A stretch of DNA of 64,000 nucleotides. Origin: Hymenobacter fodinae (GTDB lineage: Bacteria; Bacteroidota; Bacteroidia; Cytophagales; Hymenobacteraceae). Location of the stretch: positions 496,001 through 560,000 of the forward strand of contig NZ_SRLA01000002.1 of assembly GCF_004745825.1 (NCBI RefSeq), written 5' to 3'. Within the stretch, counting starts at the first letter, position 1. Each line of letters begins with the position of its first letter. The notes under the pieces are model-generated. The model was not told the origin of the DNA and made no database searches. It saw nothing but the letters and a program-made list of their open reading frames with translations. Of the stretch, positions 1 to 8,467 are shown one piece after another. Both the position numbers and the translations under genes were made by a program.

Positions 1-225
1 CTCATTCAGCATTTGGAAGACCATAAAATAGGTACGCGCTTACTGTTTGCTGGCAACTTGCTTCGTCAGCCTGCTTACCAAAGCATCGAACACCGAGTAG
101 TAGGTAGCTTAGAGAACACCGATACAATTATGAATCGCTCTTTCTGGCTGGGTGTGTGGCCAGGATTAGAAGAGCAGCACTATGATTATATCGTAGAAGT
201 ACTAAATAAATTTTTTGCCAAATAG
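1..225 (+). CDS. rfbH: RfbH-type CDP-4-keto-6-deoxyglucose 3-dehydrase, C-terminal fragment
   Basis: Partial gene: the reading frame is open from the first base of the window, so the start lies upstream. The visible 74 residues match the C-terminus of RfbH/E1, the PMP- and [2Fe-2S]-dependent member of the DegT/DnrJ aminotransferase fold that removes the 3-OH of CDP-4-keto-6-deoxyglucose. Visible signatures are [18 protein letters not shown], a NTDTIMN segment and FWLGVWPGL. The PLP/PMP site and the cluster cysteines are outside the window. It ends two bases before rfbE, which uses a later intermediate of the same CDP-dideoxyhexose route, so the two are almost certainly co-transcribed. The family is recognised from memory of conserved sequence. 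Confidence 0.85.
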   Translation, partial: LIQHLEDHKIGTRLLFAGNLLRQPAYQSIEHRVVGSLENTDTIMNRSFWLGVWPGLEEQHYDYIVEVLNKFFAK

Positions 226-227
226 GG

Positions 228-1244
228 ATGAAATACTTAATAACTGGGGGATGTGGTTTTTTAGGCTCTAATCTAGCTGCTGAGGTATTGAAGCAAGGAG
301 CCGAGTTATTTGTTTTTGACAACCTCTCTAGAGAAGGTGCATTTTTGAATCTAAAATGGCTGCAGAGTAAAGGCGATTTTAAGTTTTATAATAGTGATAT
401 TCGCTCGTATAATGATGTAGAAAAAGCAGTAAGGGAGGTTAAACCAGATGTTTTGTTTCATCTAGCTGGGCAAGTAGCAATGACTACTTCATTAGATGAC
501 CCAAGACGCGATTTTGAAATAAATGTATTGGGTGGTCACAATGTGTTAGAATCAGTTAGAAAATTTTCTCCTGATACAATTGTGACTTATTCTTCTACTA
601 ACAAAGTATACGGGGATTTAGAAGATATTGAATATATTGAAACAGATACAAGGTTTATTGCTAAGGGTTATGAAAGTGGATTTGATGAAAGTTTAAGGTT
701 GAATTTTCAATCACCATATGGCTGTTCTAAAGGAGCTACTGATCAGTACATGCTGGATTATGCCCGCATGTTTGGGCTGAAGACAGTAGTGTTTAGGCAC
801 TCTTCCATATTTGGAGGACGTCAATTTTCTACCTTCGATCAAGGTTGGATAGGATGGTTTGTAAAACAAGCAGTAAATATAAAGAATAGACATAATAAAG
901 AGCCTTTTACAATTTCTGGTACAGGTAAACAAGTTCGTGATGTGCTATTCGCTTCCGATTTAATATCATGTTATTTTAAAGCTATTGATAAAATTGAGAC
1001 AACAGCTGGTAACGTTTACAATATAGGAGGAGGAGTAAATAACAGCCTCTCATTAATAGAGCTGTTTAAGCTGTTAGAGGATAAGATGTCTATTCAAATG
1101 GCTTATCAAAAGTTGCCGGTTCGACAGAGTGATCAAAAAGTTTTTATTGCCTCAATTGATAAGGCATTGAATGATTTTGGATGGTCACCAAGCGTGTCTA
1201 AGGAAGTTGGTGTCGAGAGTATGATTCAATGGGTAAATGAATAA
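228..1244 (+). CDS. rfbE: CDP-paratose 2-epimerase (CDP-tyvelose synthase)
   Basis: Extended short-chain dehydrogenase of 338 residues that interconverts CDP-paratose and CDP-tyvelose, giving a 3,6-dideoxyhexose for O-antigen side branches. The N-terminus carries the Rossmann motif TGGCGFLGSNLA, then FDNLSREGA, which is typical of this epimerase. The catalytic Ser/Tyr/Lys are in YSSTNKVYG and SPYGCSKGATDQY. FDQGWIGWF is a further RfbE-like signature. The gene starts two bases after rfbH and overlaps the next glycosyltransferase by 8 bases, indicating one operon. Other NDP-sugar epimerases are less likely given the RfbH neighbour. The strongly AT-rich codon use contrasts with genes after 24 kb. 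Confidence 0.88.
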   Translation: MKYLITGGCGFLGSNLAAEVLKQGAELFVFDNLSREGAFLNLKWLQSKGDFKFYNSDIRSYNDVEKAVREVKPDVLFHLAGQVAMTTSLDDPRRDFEINVLGGHNVLESVRKFSPDTIVTYSSTNKVYGDLEDIEYIETDTRFIAKGYESGFDESLRLNFQSPYGCSKGATDQYMLDYARMFGLKTVVFRHSSIFGGRQFSTFDQGWIGWFVKQAVNIKNRHNKEPFTISGTGKQVRDVLFASDLISCYFKAIDKIETTAGNVYNIGGGVNNSLSLIELFKLLEDKMSIQMAYQKLPVRQSDQKVFIASIDKALNDFGWSPSVSKEVGVESMIQWVNE

Positions 1245-2190
1245 TAGTATGGATAATGCTTTGCTTCTCTCTCTGGTTATCCCAACATACAATCGAAGTA
1301 AATACCTTGATAAACAAATTGGATGGGCAGTTGAAAGTATAGGCGATAAATGGGATAATATAGAGCTGGTTGTATGTGATAACGCGTCTGAAGATGCGAC
1401 TAAAGAAATATGTGCTAAATGGAAAAAAATACTAGATAATAAGATAACTATAATAGTTAATAATAATAATATAGGTCTTGTTAGAAATTGTTTACTTGGA
1501 ATTTCCAAAGCCAAAGGAGAATTTGTTTGGCTTATCGGTGATGATGACCCTATTCAAGTAAGAGCTGTTGCTTCTGTATTGTCAACCATCAAAGACAATA
1601 GGCAGTTGAATGTAATACACTTAAACCATAGATGTGTTTCAGGAATTGATGGTAGTATTATTATACCTAAATTTTATTCTGTAGATAGAGATATAATCAC
1701 AGATAAGGGTTCTAAAGAGTTAAGTAAACTATTGGAAAGTCACCATACAGGAGGGTTTATGTTTATTACAGCCAATGTAATAAATAGAAATGCTGCCGTC
1801 TGTTTTATGGAAGATACTCCCCCTGAAGAAGACAGTTTGCTGGCATACCCTATGTTACTGAACGCTGGGTTAGCCAGTATGGGTGGGTTTTGCCTACTTG
1901 AGTCATGTTATTTAGATTGTGTTTACCATCAATCTAGCTGGAGTAATAAATATGAGGAAGTTTCTTATGAAGAGGTTCCGAGAACACTGTTTAAGCTTAA
2001 AAGCAAGGGGGTCAGTAATAAAGCAATACTATTTTGTCTTAACCACCAGTACCAAGGCCTTCATAGCTTAAAAGATACTTTATATATTCTTAGAAAAGAT
2101 CCACTATATTTTAAGACGGATAAATTTAAGAAATGGGCTAAAAGATGGGCTTTAAAGAACTCTCTAAAATGGAAACTGGTGTCTCTATAA
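1237..2190 (+). CDS. GT2 family glycosyltransferase (possible dideoxyhexosyltransferase)
   Basis: Cytosolic GT-A fold glycosyltransferase of 317 residues. The nucleotide-sugar region starts with LSLVIPTYNRSKYL, followed by VVCDNASEDAT and the metal-binding acidic cluster LIGDDDP. The layout resembles RfbV-type abequosyl/tyvelosyl transferases. As it directly follows rfbH-rfbE, transfer of tyvelose or a related sugar is a reasonable inference but is not shown by the sequence. The start overlaps the end of rfbE by 8 bases; an in-frame ATG four codons later (1249) is equally possible. It overlaps the next GT2 gene. Confidence 0.8.
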   Translation: MNNSMDNALLLSLVIPTYNRSKYLDKQIGWAVESIGDKWDNIELVVCDNASEDATKEICAKWKKILDNKITIIVNNNNIGLVRNCLLGISKAKGEFVWLIGDDDPIQVRAVASVLSTIKDNRQLNVIHLNHRCVSGIDGSIIIPKFYSVDRDIITDKGSKELSKLLESHHTGGFMFITANVINRNAAVCFMEDTPPEEDSLLAYPMLLNAGLASMGGFCLLESCYLDCVYHQSSWSNKYEEVSYEEVPRTLFKLKSKGVSNKAILFCLNHQYQGLHSLKDTLYILRKDPLYFKTDKFKKWAKRWALKNSLKWKLVSL

Positions 2191-3209
2191 TAGTGTGCTG
2201 CTATAACAGTGTGCCTCGTTTACCAGCTACTTTGAGGCACCTAGCTGGCCAAATTGTTTCCAAGCATATACCTTGGGAGGTTGTTGTGGTTAACAATAAT
2301 TCTTCGGATGATACGGCTTCTGTGGCAAATAAGGAGTGGGAAAAATATAATATCCCCGTTCCTTTCAAAGTTGTAGAGGAATCTACTCCTGGTTTATCCC
2401 ATGCCCGAGAAGCAGGTATGCGTAATTCAACACAGGAGCTCATTATTTTCTGTGACGATGATAATTGGCTAGAGCCGGACTATGTTCAAAATGCCGTAGA
2501 CATTATGGCAGCTAATCATTCTATCGGAATATTAGGCGGTCTGAACACTCCCATTGCCGATGTGGAGATACCTAGCTGGTTTCATAACTTTAGCGATGGT
2601 TACGCCTGTGGTCCGCAAGCAGCTCAAGATGGTCCTGTTGATCCTAACAGATTATACATTACGGGTGCTGGGATGGTGATAAGAAGGAAGATATTTGCTG
2701 AACTCGATGCCTTTGGCTTCAAGTCACAAATGTTGGATAGAAAAGGAGAAGAACTGTCATCGGGTGGAGATACAGAGCTCTGCTTTGCAACTGCTATTCT
2801 AGGCTACGAGCTATACTATTCGTCCAAGCTTAGATTATTTCACTACATGGATGAGAAAAGACTCACATGGAGTTATCTAATCAAGCTCTATAAAGGACAT
2901 ATGAAGTCTTATTATAAATTGTTGTTCTACAAAAGAATATATCATGGAACTCCATTAAACAAAAGTTGGACAAAAGAGACTATCGATAGAATCAAAAAGG
3001 AAAGCGCTAACAATGCTTTTGCAATGGTATATCACTCTTACGTGAAGGATAAAACTACTGTGAAGGACGTTTATAACATTGAGAGAATAAATGAGATGGA
3101 GGTATGGAAAGCGCATTTCAATGCCCGAAATGAATATAAAAAATTAATTAGCTATTTTTGTAAAATAGAAGAAGCTGCAAAGCGAAAGAAAGAGGAGAAT
3201 AGATGGTAG
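2169..3209 (+). CDS. GT2 family glycosyltransferase
   Basis: GT-A fold transferase of 346 residues from the ATG at 2169. That start places VSIIVCCYNS immediately at the N-terminus, as usual in GT2 enzymes. An ATG at 2145 would add eight residues and lengthen the overlap with the upstream gene from 22 to 46 bases. Visible motifs are VVVVNNNSSDDTA, the acidic metal site FCDDDNWLEPDY, and a GGDTELCFA region near the acceptor site. The overall sequence is close to that of the next gene, so the two look like tandem paralogs. The sugar transferred cannot be told. Translation is probably coupled with both neighbours. Confidence 0.82.
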   Translation: METGVSIIVCCYNSVPRLPATLRHLAGQIVSKHIPWEVVVVNNNSSDDTASVANKEWEKYNIPVPFKVVEESTPGLSHAREAGMRNSTQELIIFCDDDNWLEPDYVQNAVDIMAANHSIGILGGLNTPIADVEIPSWFHNFSDGYACGPQAAQDGPVDPNRLYITGAGMVIRRKIFAELDAFGFKSQMLDRKGEELSSGGDTELCFATAILGYELYYSSKLRLFHYMDEKRLTWSYLIKLYKGHMKSYYKLLFYKRIYHGTPLNKSWTKETIDRIKKESANNAFAMVYHSYVKDKTTVKDVYNIERINEMEVWKAHFNARNEYKKLISYFCKIEEAAKRKKEENRW

Positions 3210-4249
3210 GTTTTTCAATAGTTCTCTGCACTTTCAATGGGAAAAGTCGTTTAACTCCGACTTTGGCGCATATTGCTGCACTACGGCTTCCCAGTAACTA
3301 TAAAGCTGAATTAGTATTCGTTGATAATGCTTCTACTGATGGAACTGCGGCGTTTGCAGTTGAAAGCTGGAAAAATCTAGGAGAACCTTTTCCAATTCAC
3401 GTAATAGAAGAAAAACGTGCTGGCAAAGGCTATGCTGTCGAAAATGGGTATGACTCGGCTCAATACTCGTACATATTAACAGTAGATGACGACAATTGGC
3501 TGAATCCGGATTATCTCATTAAAGCTGTCGCGCTTTTCGCTGCTCATCCACAGGTAAGTATCTTACAGGGGATGAGCGAAGCTGTGCTTGAAGGATCTCC
3601 TCCTACCTGGTATAATGATCCGAGAATAACTAAGCAATTGGTAATAGGAGGCCCTTTCGAGGCCTCTTGCTATTTTCCTAAAAACTACTTTTACGTTTGG
3701 GGGGCCGGATTAATCATAAAGCGTGACGATTGGATAACTCTCCGTGAAAGGGGGCTGTCCTTTCTGACAAGCAAACTACCAGGTAAGGCTGCTGGAGAAG
3801 ATTCAGAGTTAGGGTTAGGCCTAGCGCTTTTAGGAAAGCAGGCTTACTACTCCACTGAATTAAGGTTCAAGCACTACATGCCCATAGGAAGATTGACGTG
3901 GGATAAATTAAAGCAGAATTATGAGGTTTTAGGATATGTGAGCTATTACATGTCTCTCTACGCAATTATTATTGATGTAGTTAGAGCAGGCAAAAAGTTT
4001 AGTCCTTTAATGTTCAAAATTCAATTTTTCAAAAAGTGGTTTGAACATTCAAGCCTACTGACACTAAAACAGCATGTAGCTTACTGGGTAATGCCTAAAG
4101 AAGAGTATTACCAACTTATGTTGGCAGAGTATTACTCGAGGTTAAAGTGGTATAATCAACTTTCAAAAAACGTCATGAAGGATGTTGAAAAAATTGAAAG
4201 CTGGGCTATTCCACTATTGGCTGAAAACAAAGATTTTCGGTGGCCGTAA
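3203..4249 (+). CDS. GT2 family glycosyltransferase, tandem paralog of the upstream gene
   Basis: GT-A fold transferase of 348 residues beginning MVGFSIVLCTFNG and sharing the plan of its upstream neighbour: VFVDNASTDGTA, then the acidic site TVDDDNWLNPDYL, then AGEDSELGLGLALLG in place of GGDTELCFATAILG. The DDDNWL block is shared almost exactly, which supports tandem duplication. The start overlaps the previous gene by 7 bases. The C-terminal 100 residues are rich in aromatic and basic residues with no clear membrane segment. Acceptor and donor are unknown. Confidence 0.82.
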   Translation: MVGFSIVLCTFNGKSRLTPTLAHIAALRLPSNYKAELVFVDNASTDGTAAFAVESWKNLGEPFPIHVIEEKRAGKGYAVENGYDSAQYSYILTVDDDNWLNPDYLIKAVALFAAHPQVSILQGMSEAVLEGSPPTWYNDPRITKQLVIGGPFEASCYFPKNYFYVWGAGLIIKRDDWITLRERGLSFLTSKLPGKAAGEDSELGLGLALLGKQAYYSTELRFKHYMPIGRLTWDKLKQNYEVLGYVSYYMSLYAIIIDVVRAGKKFSPLMFKIQFFKKWFEHSSLLTLKQHVAYWVMPKEEYYQLMLAEYYSRLKWYNQLSKNVMKDVEKIESWAIPLLAENKDFRWP

Positions 4250-4281
4250 TAGCCTGCTAAACTAAACTTGAAGTTTGAAGC

Positions 4282-5223
4282 ATGAGAAAAAGCATACATA
4301 TAGCACTAGCCTTTGACGAACAGTACTTAAACCCGTTTTTCGTGCTGCTCACCTCTATATTTTTGAATAATAAAGGAGCTGATATTTGTGTTCATTTAAT
4401 TGCAACGGGGCTTTCTTCCGCTGCTGAAAAAGAAATAACCGCATTTGTTCATTCTAAAGAAGCGGAAGTTAATTTTTATGATAATGATATTGATGATGTA
4501 AGTCAATTTATATTGCCTGATCATGAAGATAATTATTTAAGTGTAGCAATATACTATAGACTATTCTTTCCGTTTTTAATTGAAGAAACCATTGCAAGAC
4601 TTCTCTATATTGATGTAGACACTCTTGTAGTAGGTGATTTGAGTGATCTATTCTTAATAGATATGCAGGGAAAACCAGTAGCAGCTGTTACTGATACTGA
4701 TATGCCAGTTAGAAGAGATCTGGGTATTGAATCTGTTGATGATTACTTTAATTCAGGAGTTTTATTAGTAGATATTAATGAATGGAAAAAACAGCGTATA
4801 ACTGAGAAGGCACTACAAATAATTAAACAAGAGCCCGAGCTTATCAAGGGATACCCTGATCAAGATGCACTTAATATAGTATTGAAAGACAACTGGTATA
4901 AACTTCCGGTTGAGTATAATTTAATGCGCTTGTATGTGCCAAATGAGGTGCCTAGAAGAAATCTAAACAAATTCGTTGAAGATCAGAAAATTATACACTA
5001 TAACGGAAAAAAACCATGGTTTAGCGATTGTGAACATAGACTACGTTATATATATAAGGGATTTGCCAATCTGTCTCCGCGGCCAGAAGCAGGTAAAGTT
5101 GTTAAGGTTAATCTCACAAGTGAGAAAAGAAATAAACTGTTTAGAGCAAGGATGGTAGAATTCTACTTCGATCATCCAGAATTAATGTTTATATGGCGAA
5201 AATTGAAAAAAGCATTAAAGTGA
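4282..5223 (+). CDS. GT8 family glycosyltransferase (RfaJ/GspA-like)
   Basis: Retaining GT-A fold transferase of 313 residues, of the family that includes LPS galactosyl- and glucosyltransferases. Visible features are the N-terminal HIALAFDEQYLNP strand, the metal-binding DxD in LLYIDVDTLVVGDL, the acceptor-side DYFNSGVLLVDI, the DQDALN motif and the C-terminal IIHYNGKKPW with its metal-binding histidine. All the usual catalytic landmarks are present. It lies 32 bases after the previous gene and is the last gene of the rightward run; a strong terminator follows. It has a clear full-length homologue on the opposite strand across that terminator. Confidence 0.85.
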   Translation: MRKSIHIALAFDEQYLNPFFVLLTSIFLNNKGADICVHLIATGLSSAAEKEITAFVHSKEAEVNFYDNDIDDVSQFILPDHEDNYLSVAIYYRLFFPFLIEETIARLLYIDVDTLVVGDLSDLFLIDMQGKPVAAVTDTDMPVRRDLGIESVDDYFNSGVLLVDINEWKKQRITEKALQIIKQEPELIKGYPDQDALNIVLKDNWYKLPVEYNLMRLYVPNEVPRRNLNKFVEDQKIIHYNGKKPWFSDCEHRLRYIYKGFANLSPRPEAGKVVKVNLTSEKRNKLFRARMVEFYFDHPELMFIWRKLKKALK

Positions 5224-5366
5224 ACATATAATAACTAGTTCGCATATAGTACCCTTTAGATAAAAAAAATTGGTTTGACTAGTTGCAATCATCGGTAAAT
5301 CTTCAATTATAGATAAGCCTTTAGATGGTATATTGCCTTAAGAAGCATTGCCTTCACGACTACCGT

Positions 5367-5404
5367 AAAAAAGGGGGTGCCATTTATATGGCACCCCCTT
5401 TTTT
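5367..5404. terminator. Bidirectional rho-independent terminator
   Basis: An 11-base stem GGGGGTGCCAT (5373-5383) pairs with ATGGCACCCCC (5388-5398) around a four-base loop, with six A before and six T after, so it can end transcription in both directions. It sits between the two convergent GT8 genes. Confidence 0.9.
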
Positions 5405-5414
5405 GTAAAAAAAA

Positions 5415-6368
5415 TTATGGTCTATGGCCTAAGATAGCCCGCTTAACTGATCCTAACATCGGAGTTTTTAAATAAAAATTCAATAATTTATTATACAATA
5501 ACTTTTTAGCAAAATGTGGAGAAAATCTAATATCAAGGTATTTTAGATTTGACCTCATAGGTGATAAGGACTGATATTGAAACCATTTATAACCATAAAC
5601 GTGAGTGCATTCCGTTAAAATATTCCACGGTTTTGGCCCGCTAAAGTGAATAATAACTTTATCTTTTAAAAAACTATCTAGAATTTTTCTGTCGGTTGTA
5701 TTTGGACAGTGGATGCCAGTTAGGTTATACTTAGGGTCAAGTTTATACCAATTGCCAACCAATACCATATTGAGTGCGTCCTGGTCAGCGAAATTTTTTA
5801 TGCGCTCTGGGTGTTTATACACTACCTCAACTACTCTTTCCTTAACATTTTTCTTTTTCCATAAATCAATATCAATTAATGTTACTCCAGCATTAAAATA
5901 CTCTCCTGTTTCTGTTATGCCAAGTTCAGGGCGGATCGGCATCCAATCATCAGGTACAGCTGCAATCGGATTATCGCCATTATCTGTTTGATACAAAGGA
6001 AGTAGGTCTCCAACTACTACAGTATCTATATCTATATAAATAATTTTCTTTACCGATTCTGGAACTAGGTCTGCGAAGAATAAGCGGTAATATGTCGCTA
6101 TAGTTAAATGGGCTCCCTCATGATCAGGTAGAGCGAATCCTTCTACTAAAGATGGATCGATACTGTAAAAACTTATGTCACCGCCATTACTTTTAACGTA
6201 AGTATCGAGAGAACTCTTGTCGGCATCAGAAATGCCAGTAGCAATAGCATGAATGCCAATACTATGTTCTTTATTATGGTTAAAGATTGAAGCTAATAGC
6301 ACATAAAAAGGGGAAAGGTACCCTTTATCAAATGAAAAGCCTAAGTGAATTGTAGATTTTTCAACCAT
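5415..6368 (-). CDS. GT8 family glycosyltransferase, convergent paralog
   Basis: GT8 transferase of 317 residues. It aligns along its whole length with the GT8 gene at 4282: YLSPFYVLLASIF, the DxD in IIYIDIDTVVVGDL, EYFNAGVTLIDI, ADQDALN and IIHFSGPKPW. The ATG at 6368 (MVEKSTIHLGF) is preferred over a TTG eight codons upstream, because an exact TAnnTTTG element lies at 6397-6390 and covers that TTG. The gene is transcribed away from the ABC transporter gene and ends at the shared terminator. Its product probably adds a sugar to the same glycan. Donor and acceptor are unknown. Confidence 0.84.
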   Translation of the reverse strand: MVEKSTIHLGFSFDKGYLSPFYVLLASIFNHNKEHSIGIHAIATGISDADKSSLDTYVKSNGGDISFYSIDPSLVEGFALPDHEGAHLTIATYYRLFFADLVPESVKKIIYIDIDTVVVGDLLPLYQTDNGDNPIAAVPDDWMPIRPELGITETGEYFNAGVTLIDIDLWKKKNVKERVVEVVYKHPERIKNFADQDALNMVLVGNWYKLDPKYNLTGIHCPNTTDRKILDSFLKDKVIIHFSGPKPWNILTECTHVYGYKWFQYQSLSPMRSNLKYLDIRFSPHFAKKLLYNKLLNFYLKTPMLGSVKRAILGHRP

Positions 6369-6389
6369 ATACCCGTTTGTTTTTAAAGA

Positions 6390-6397
6390 CAAATGTA
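6390..6397 (-). promoter_or_regulatory. Bacteroidota -7 promoter element for the GT8 gene
   Basis: TACATTTG read on the minus strand matches the TAnnTTTG consensus exactly and lies about 22 bases upstream of the ATG at 6368. No convincing TTG is seen at the -33 position. Confidence 0.5.
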
Positions 6398-6541
6398 AGG
6401 ATATATGTCTAAATACTAGGTTGCCCTCATACCAAAAAAGTTACACAAACTCGATAAATAACTATTAAAGAGCGAGAGAGTTAGGTATCCTTCACCTTGG
6501 CTGATAGTACAGATAGTAGAGCCATTACAGGGTTTATGCCG

Positions 6542-6549
6542 TACCTTTG
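6542..6549 (+). promoter_or_regulatory. Bacteroidota -7 promoter element for the ABC flippase gene
   Basis: TACCTTTG on the plus strand is an exact TAnnTTTG match about 88 bases before the ATG at 6637. With the oppositely directed element at 6390-6397 it makes the 6393-6636 gap a divergent promoter region. The -33 element is not evident. Confidence 0.5.
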
Positions 6550-6636
6550 CTAATTCAGTGATTGAACTAAGTAACCAAGGCCGAGACATCGGGCTGGAAG
6601 TTGCTAGTTGCACATTCCAGAACATTCAAAGGGAAG

Positions 6637-8409
6637 ATGCTAAAAGGAAATATTTTAATAGAGGCTACTAATAGCATCATACGCTACCTTTCTCCAGCGG
6701 AAAAGAAGCAAGCTTTTGTAGTATTTTTACTGCAGATATTTGCATCATTCTTAGATGTGTTCGGCCTTGCCTCACTAATTCCAGTAGTTACACTGGCATC
6801 AAAACCTGGTTCTTTTAAAGAGCATCAATGGTCTTCAATCTTATATAATGCTATTGGATTCAAAAGCGAGACCATATTCTTTATAAGTTTAGTCGGCTTT
6901 ATATTTATTTTCTTTCTTATCAAGAATCTATTTATAAGTTGGATAAATTATAAACAAGTGCAGTTTACGGCTAGTATAGCTCTCAAAATTATTGATAGCC
7001 AGTATGTTAAATATATAGGTTTGCCTTTTTGGAAGTTTCAAGAAATAGGAACTTTTGAGGTGGTTAACGAGGTATTGACAGTTCCTAATGCATATTTAAA
7101 TGGCATTATTAGGCAGATGTTAGTATTACTATCAGAAGCAGTTATAGTCTTGATAGTAGTACTAGGCATTCTATTTTATCAGCCTACTTTATTTGTAATA
7201 CTTGCTGTTGCTCTTGTACCCGCTACTATCATCACATATAAAGTATTACGGAATCGTTCTCAAGAGTTAGGCCACCAGCGAGATTTGCAAGCGCCTAAGG
7301 CTTACGGAATCGTAAGTGATACGTTTGCTGGTTATGTAGAACTTAAACTTGCACATAAACTACAACTCTTTCGACAGCGAATCAACGAAAATCAGGCTCT
7401 TATGCAAGCTTTAGATGCTAAAGCTTATGTATATGGACTAATACCAGTACGTATAATCGAGATGGTGTCTATCCTAGCGGTAAGCACTATTATTGTCTAT
7501 TCGCTTTTGTTTTCGGATGACTCTAGTAATCTAATTACCATTGTTGGCCTGTTTGCTGCGGCAGCATATAAATTAATGCCTTCCGTAAACCGCATTTTAG
7601 CTAGCATGGTGACGATGAAGCATCATCTATACACATTAGAGGCTTTGGATGCTTACGAGGAGCTACAATGGAAGGAGCATGTAATTAAGCAGGAACAAAC
7701 TATCAGCTTTCATAATCAAATCGAATTTGACAATATCTCTTTTACATTTCCTGGTAGCACTACACCTGTATTAAACGGAGTAAGTTTTTCTATAAAAAAG
7801 GGAGAAAAGATTGGTTTCATTGGAAGCTCTGGCTCTGGTAAAACCACTTTAATGAACTTACTCTTACGGTTTTATACTCAACAGTCAGGCGAAATTAGGG
7901 CTGATGGGGTGCCACTTCGCTTAGACAATACTGAAGCATGGCATCGGTTAGTAGGCTACGTTAAGCAGGATACCTTCTTGATGCAGGCCTCTCTTCGCGA
8001 TAATATTACTCTAGGTGAAACAGATCCTGATCCGCAACGATTACAATATGCTTTAGAGCAAGCTTCTCTAGCTGATTTTGTTGCCTCCTTGCCACAAGGG
8101 CTTGATACAGTTTCGGGTGAACGAGGTGCTCGGTTATCTGGTGGACAGCGCCAACGTATTGGTATCGCGCGGGCCATGTACAAACAGACCCAGATTCTGG
8201 TGATGGATGAAGCTACTAGTGCGCTGGATACTCAAACTGAAAAGGAAGTTAGTGAAGCTATTAACAAGCTTTCGGCCACTGACATCACCATTCTGATTAT
8301 TGCGCACCGCATAACCACACTGCGTCAGTGTGACCGAATTTATGAACTTAAGAACGGACAGATCGTAGCGGTTCACACTTATGACGAGTTGATCGAGCGG
8401 CATGTATAG
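6637..8409 (+). CDS. ABC transporter, fused permease/ATPase (PglK/MsbA-like lipid-linked glycan flippase)
   Basis: Type IV ABC half-transporter of 590 residues, with a six-helix membrane domain (about 1-320) and a C-terminal ATPase. The ATPase shows Walker A GSSGSGKTT, a Q-loop VKQDTFL, signature LSGGQRQRIGIARA, Walker B ILVMDEATSALD and switch His in IAHRITT. FLDVFGLASLIPVV near the N-terminus is typical of PglK-like flippases. In this setting it probably moves undecaprenyl-linked oligosaccharide across the inner membrane. The ATG at 6637 follows a purine-rich AAAGGGAAG; an in-frame TTG at 6601 would add 12 residues. Export of another lipid cannot be excluded. Confidence 0.85.
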   Translation: MLKGNILIEATNSIIRYLSPAEKKQAFVVFLLQIFASFLDVFGLASLIPVVTLASKPGSFKEHQWSSILYNAIGFKSETIFFISLVGFIFIFFLIKNLFISWINYKQVQFTASIALKIIDSQYVKYIGLPFWKFQEIGTFEVVNEVLTVPNAYLNGIIRQMLVLLSEAVIVLIVVLGILFYQPTLFVILAVALVPATIITYKVLRNRSQELGHQRDLQAPKAYGIVSDTFAGYVELKLAHKLQLFRQRINENQALMQALDAKAYVYGLIPVRIIEMVSILAVSTIIVYSLLFSDDSSNLITIVGLFAAAAYKLMPSVNRILASMVTMKHHLYTLEALDAYEELQWKEHVIKQEQTISFHNQIEFDNISFTFPGSTTPVLNGVSFSIKKGEKIGFIGSSGSGKTTLMNLLLRFYTQQSGEIRADGVPLRLDNTEAWHRLVGYVKQDTFLMQASLRDNITLGETDPDPQRLQYALEQASLADFVASLPQGLDTVSGERGARLSGGQRQRIGIARAMYKQTQILVMDEATSALDTQTEKEVSEAINKLSATDITILIIAHRITTLRQCDRIYELKNGQIVAVHTYDELIERHV

Positions 8410-8467
8410 GCATTGTTCATGTATGTATGCAGTGAATGTCGGGTTTGGTTAACGATAGAGTACATTA

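Noticed and set aside
6416..6625. Possible small gene on the minus strand in the divergent promoter gap
   Set aside because: No family resemblance, and it covers the -7 promoter element at 6542-6549.
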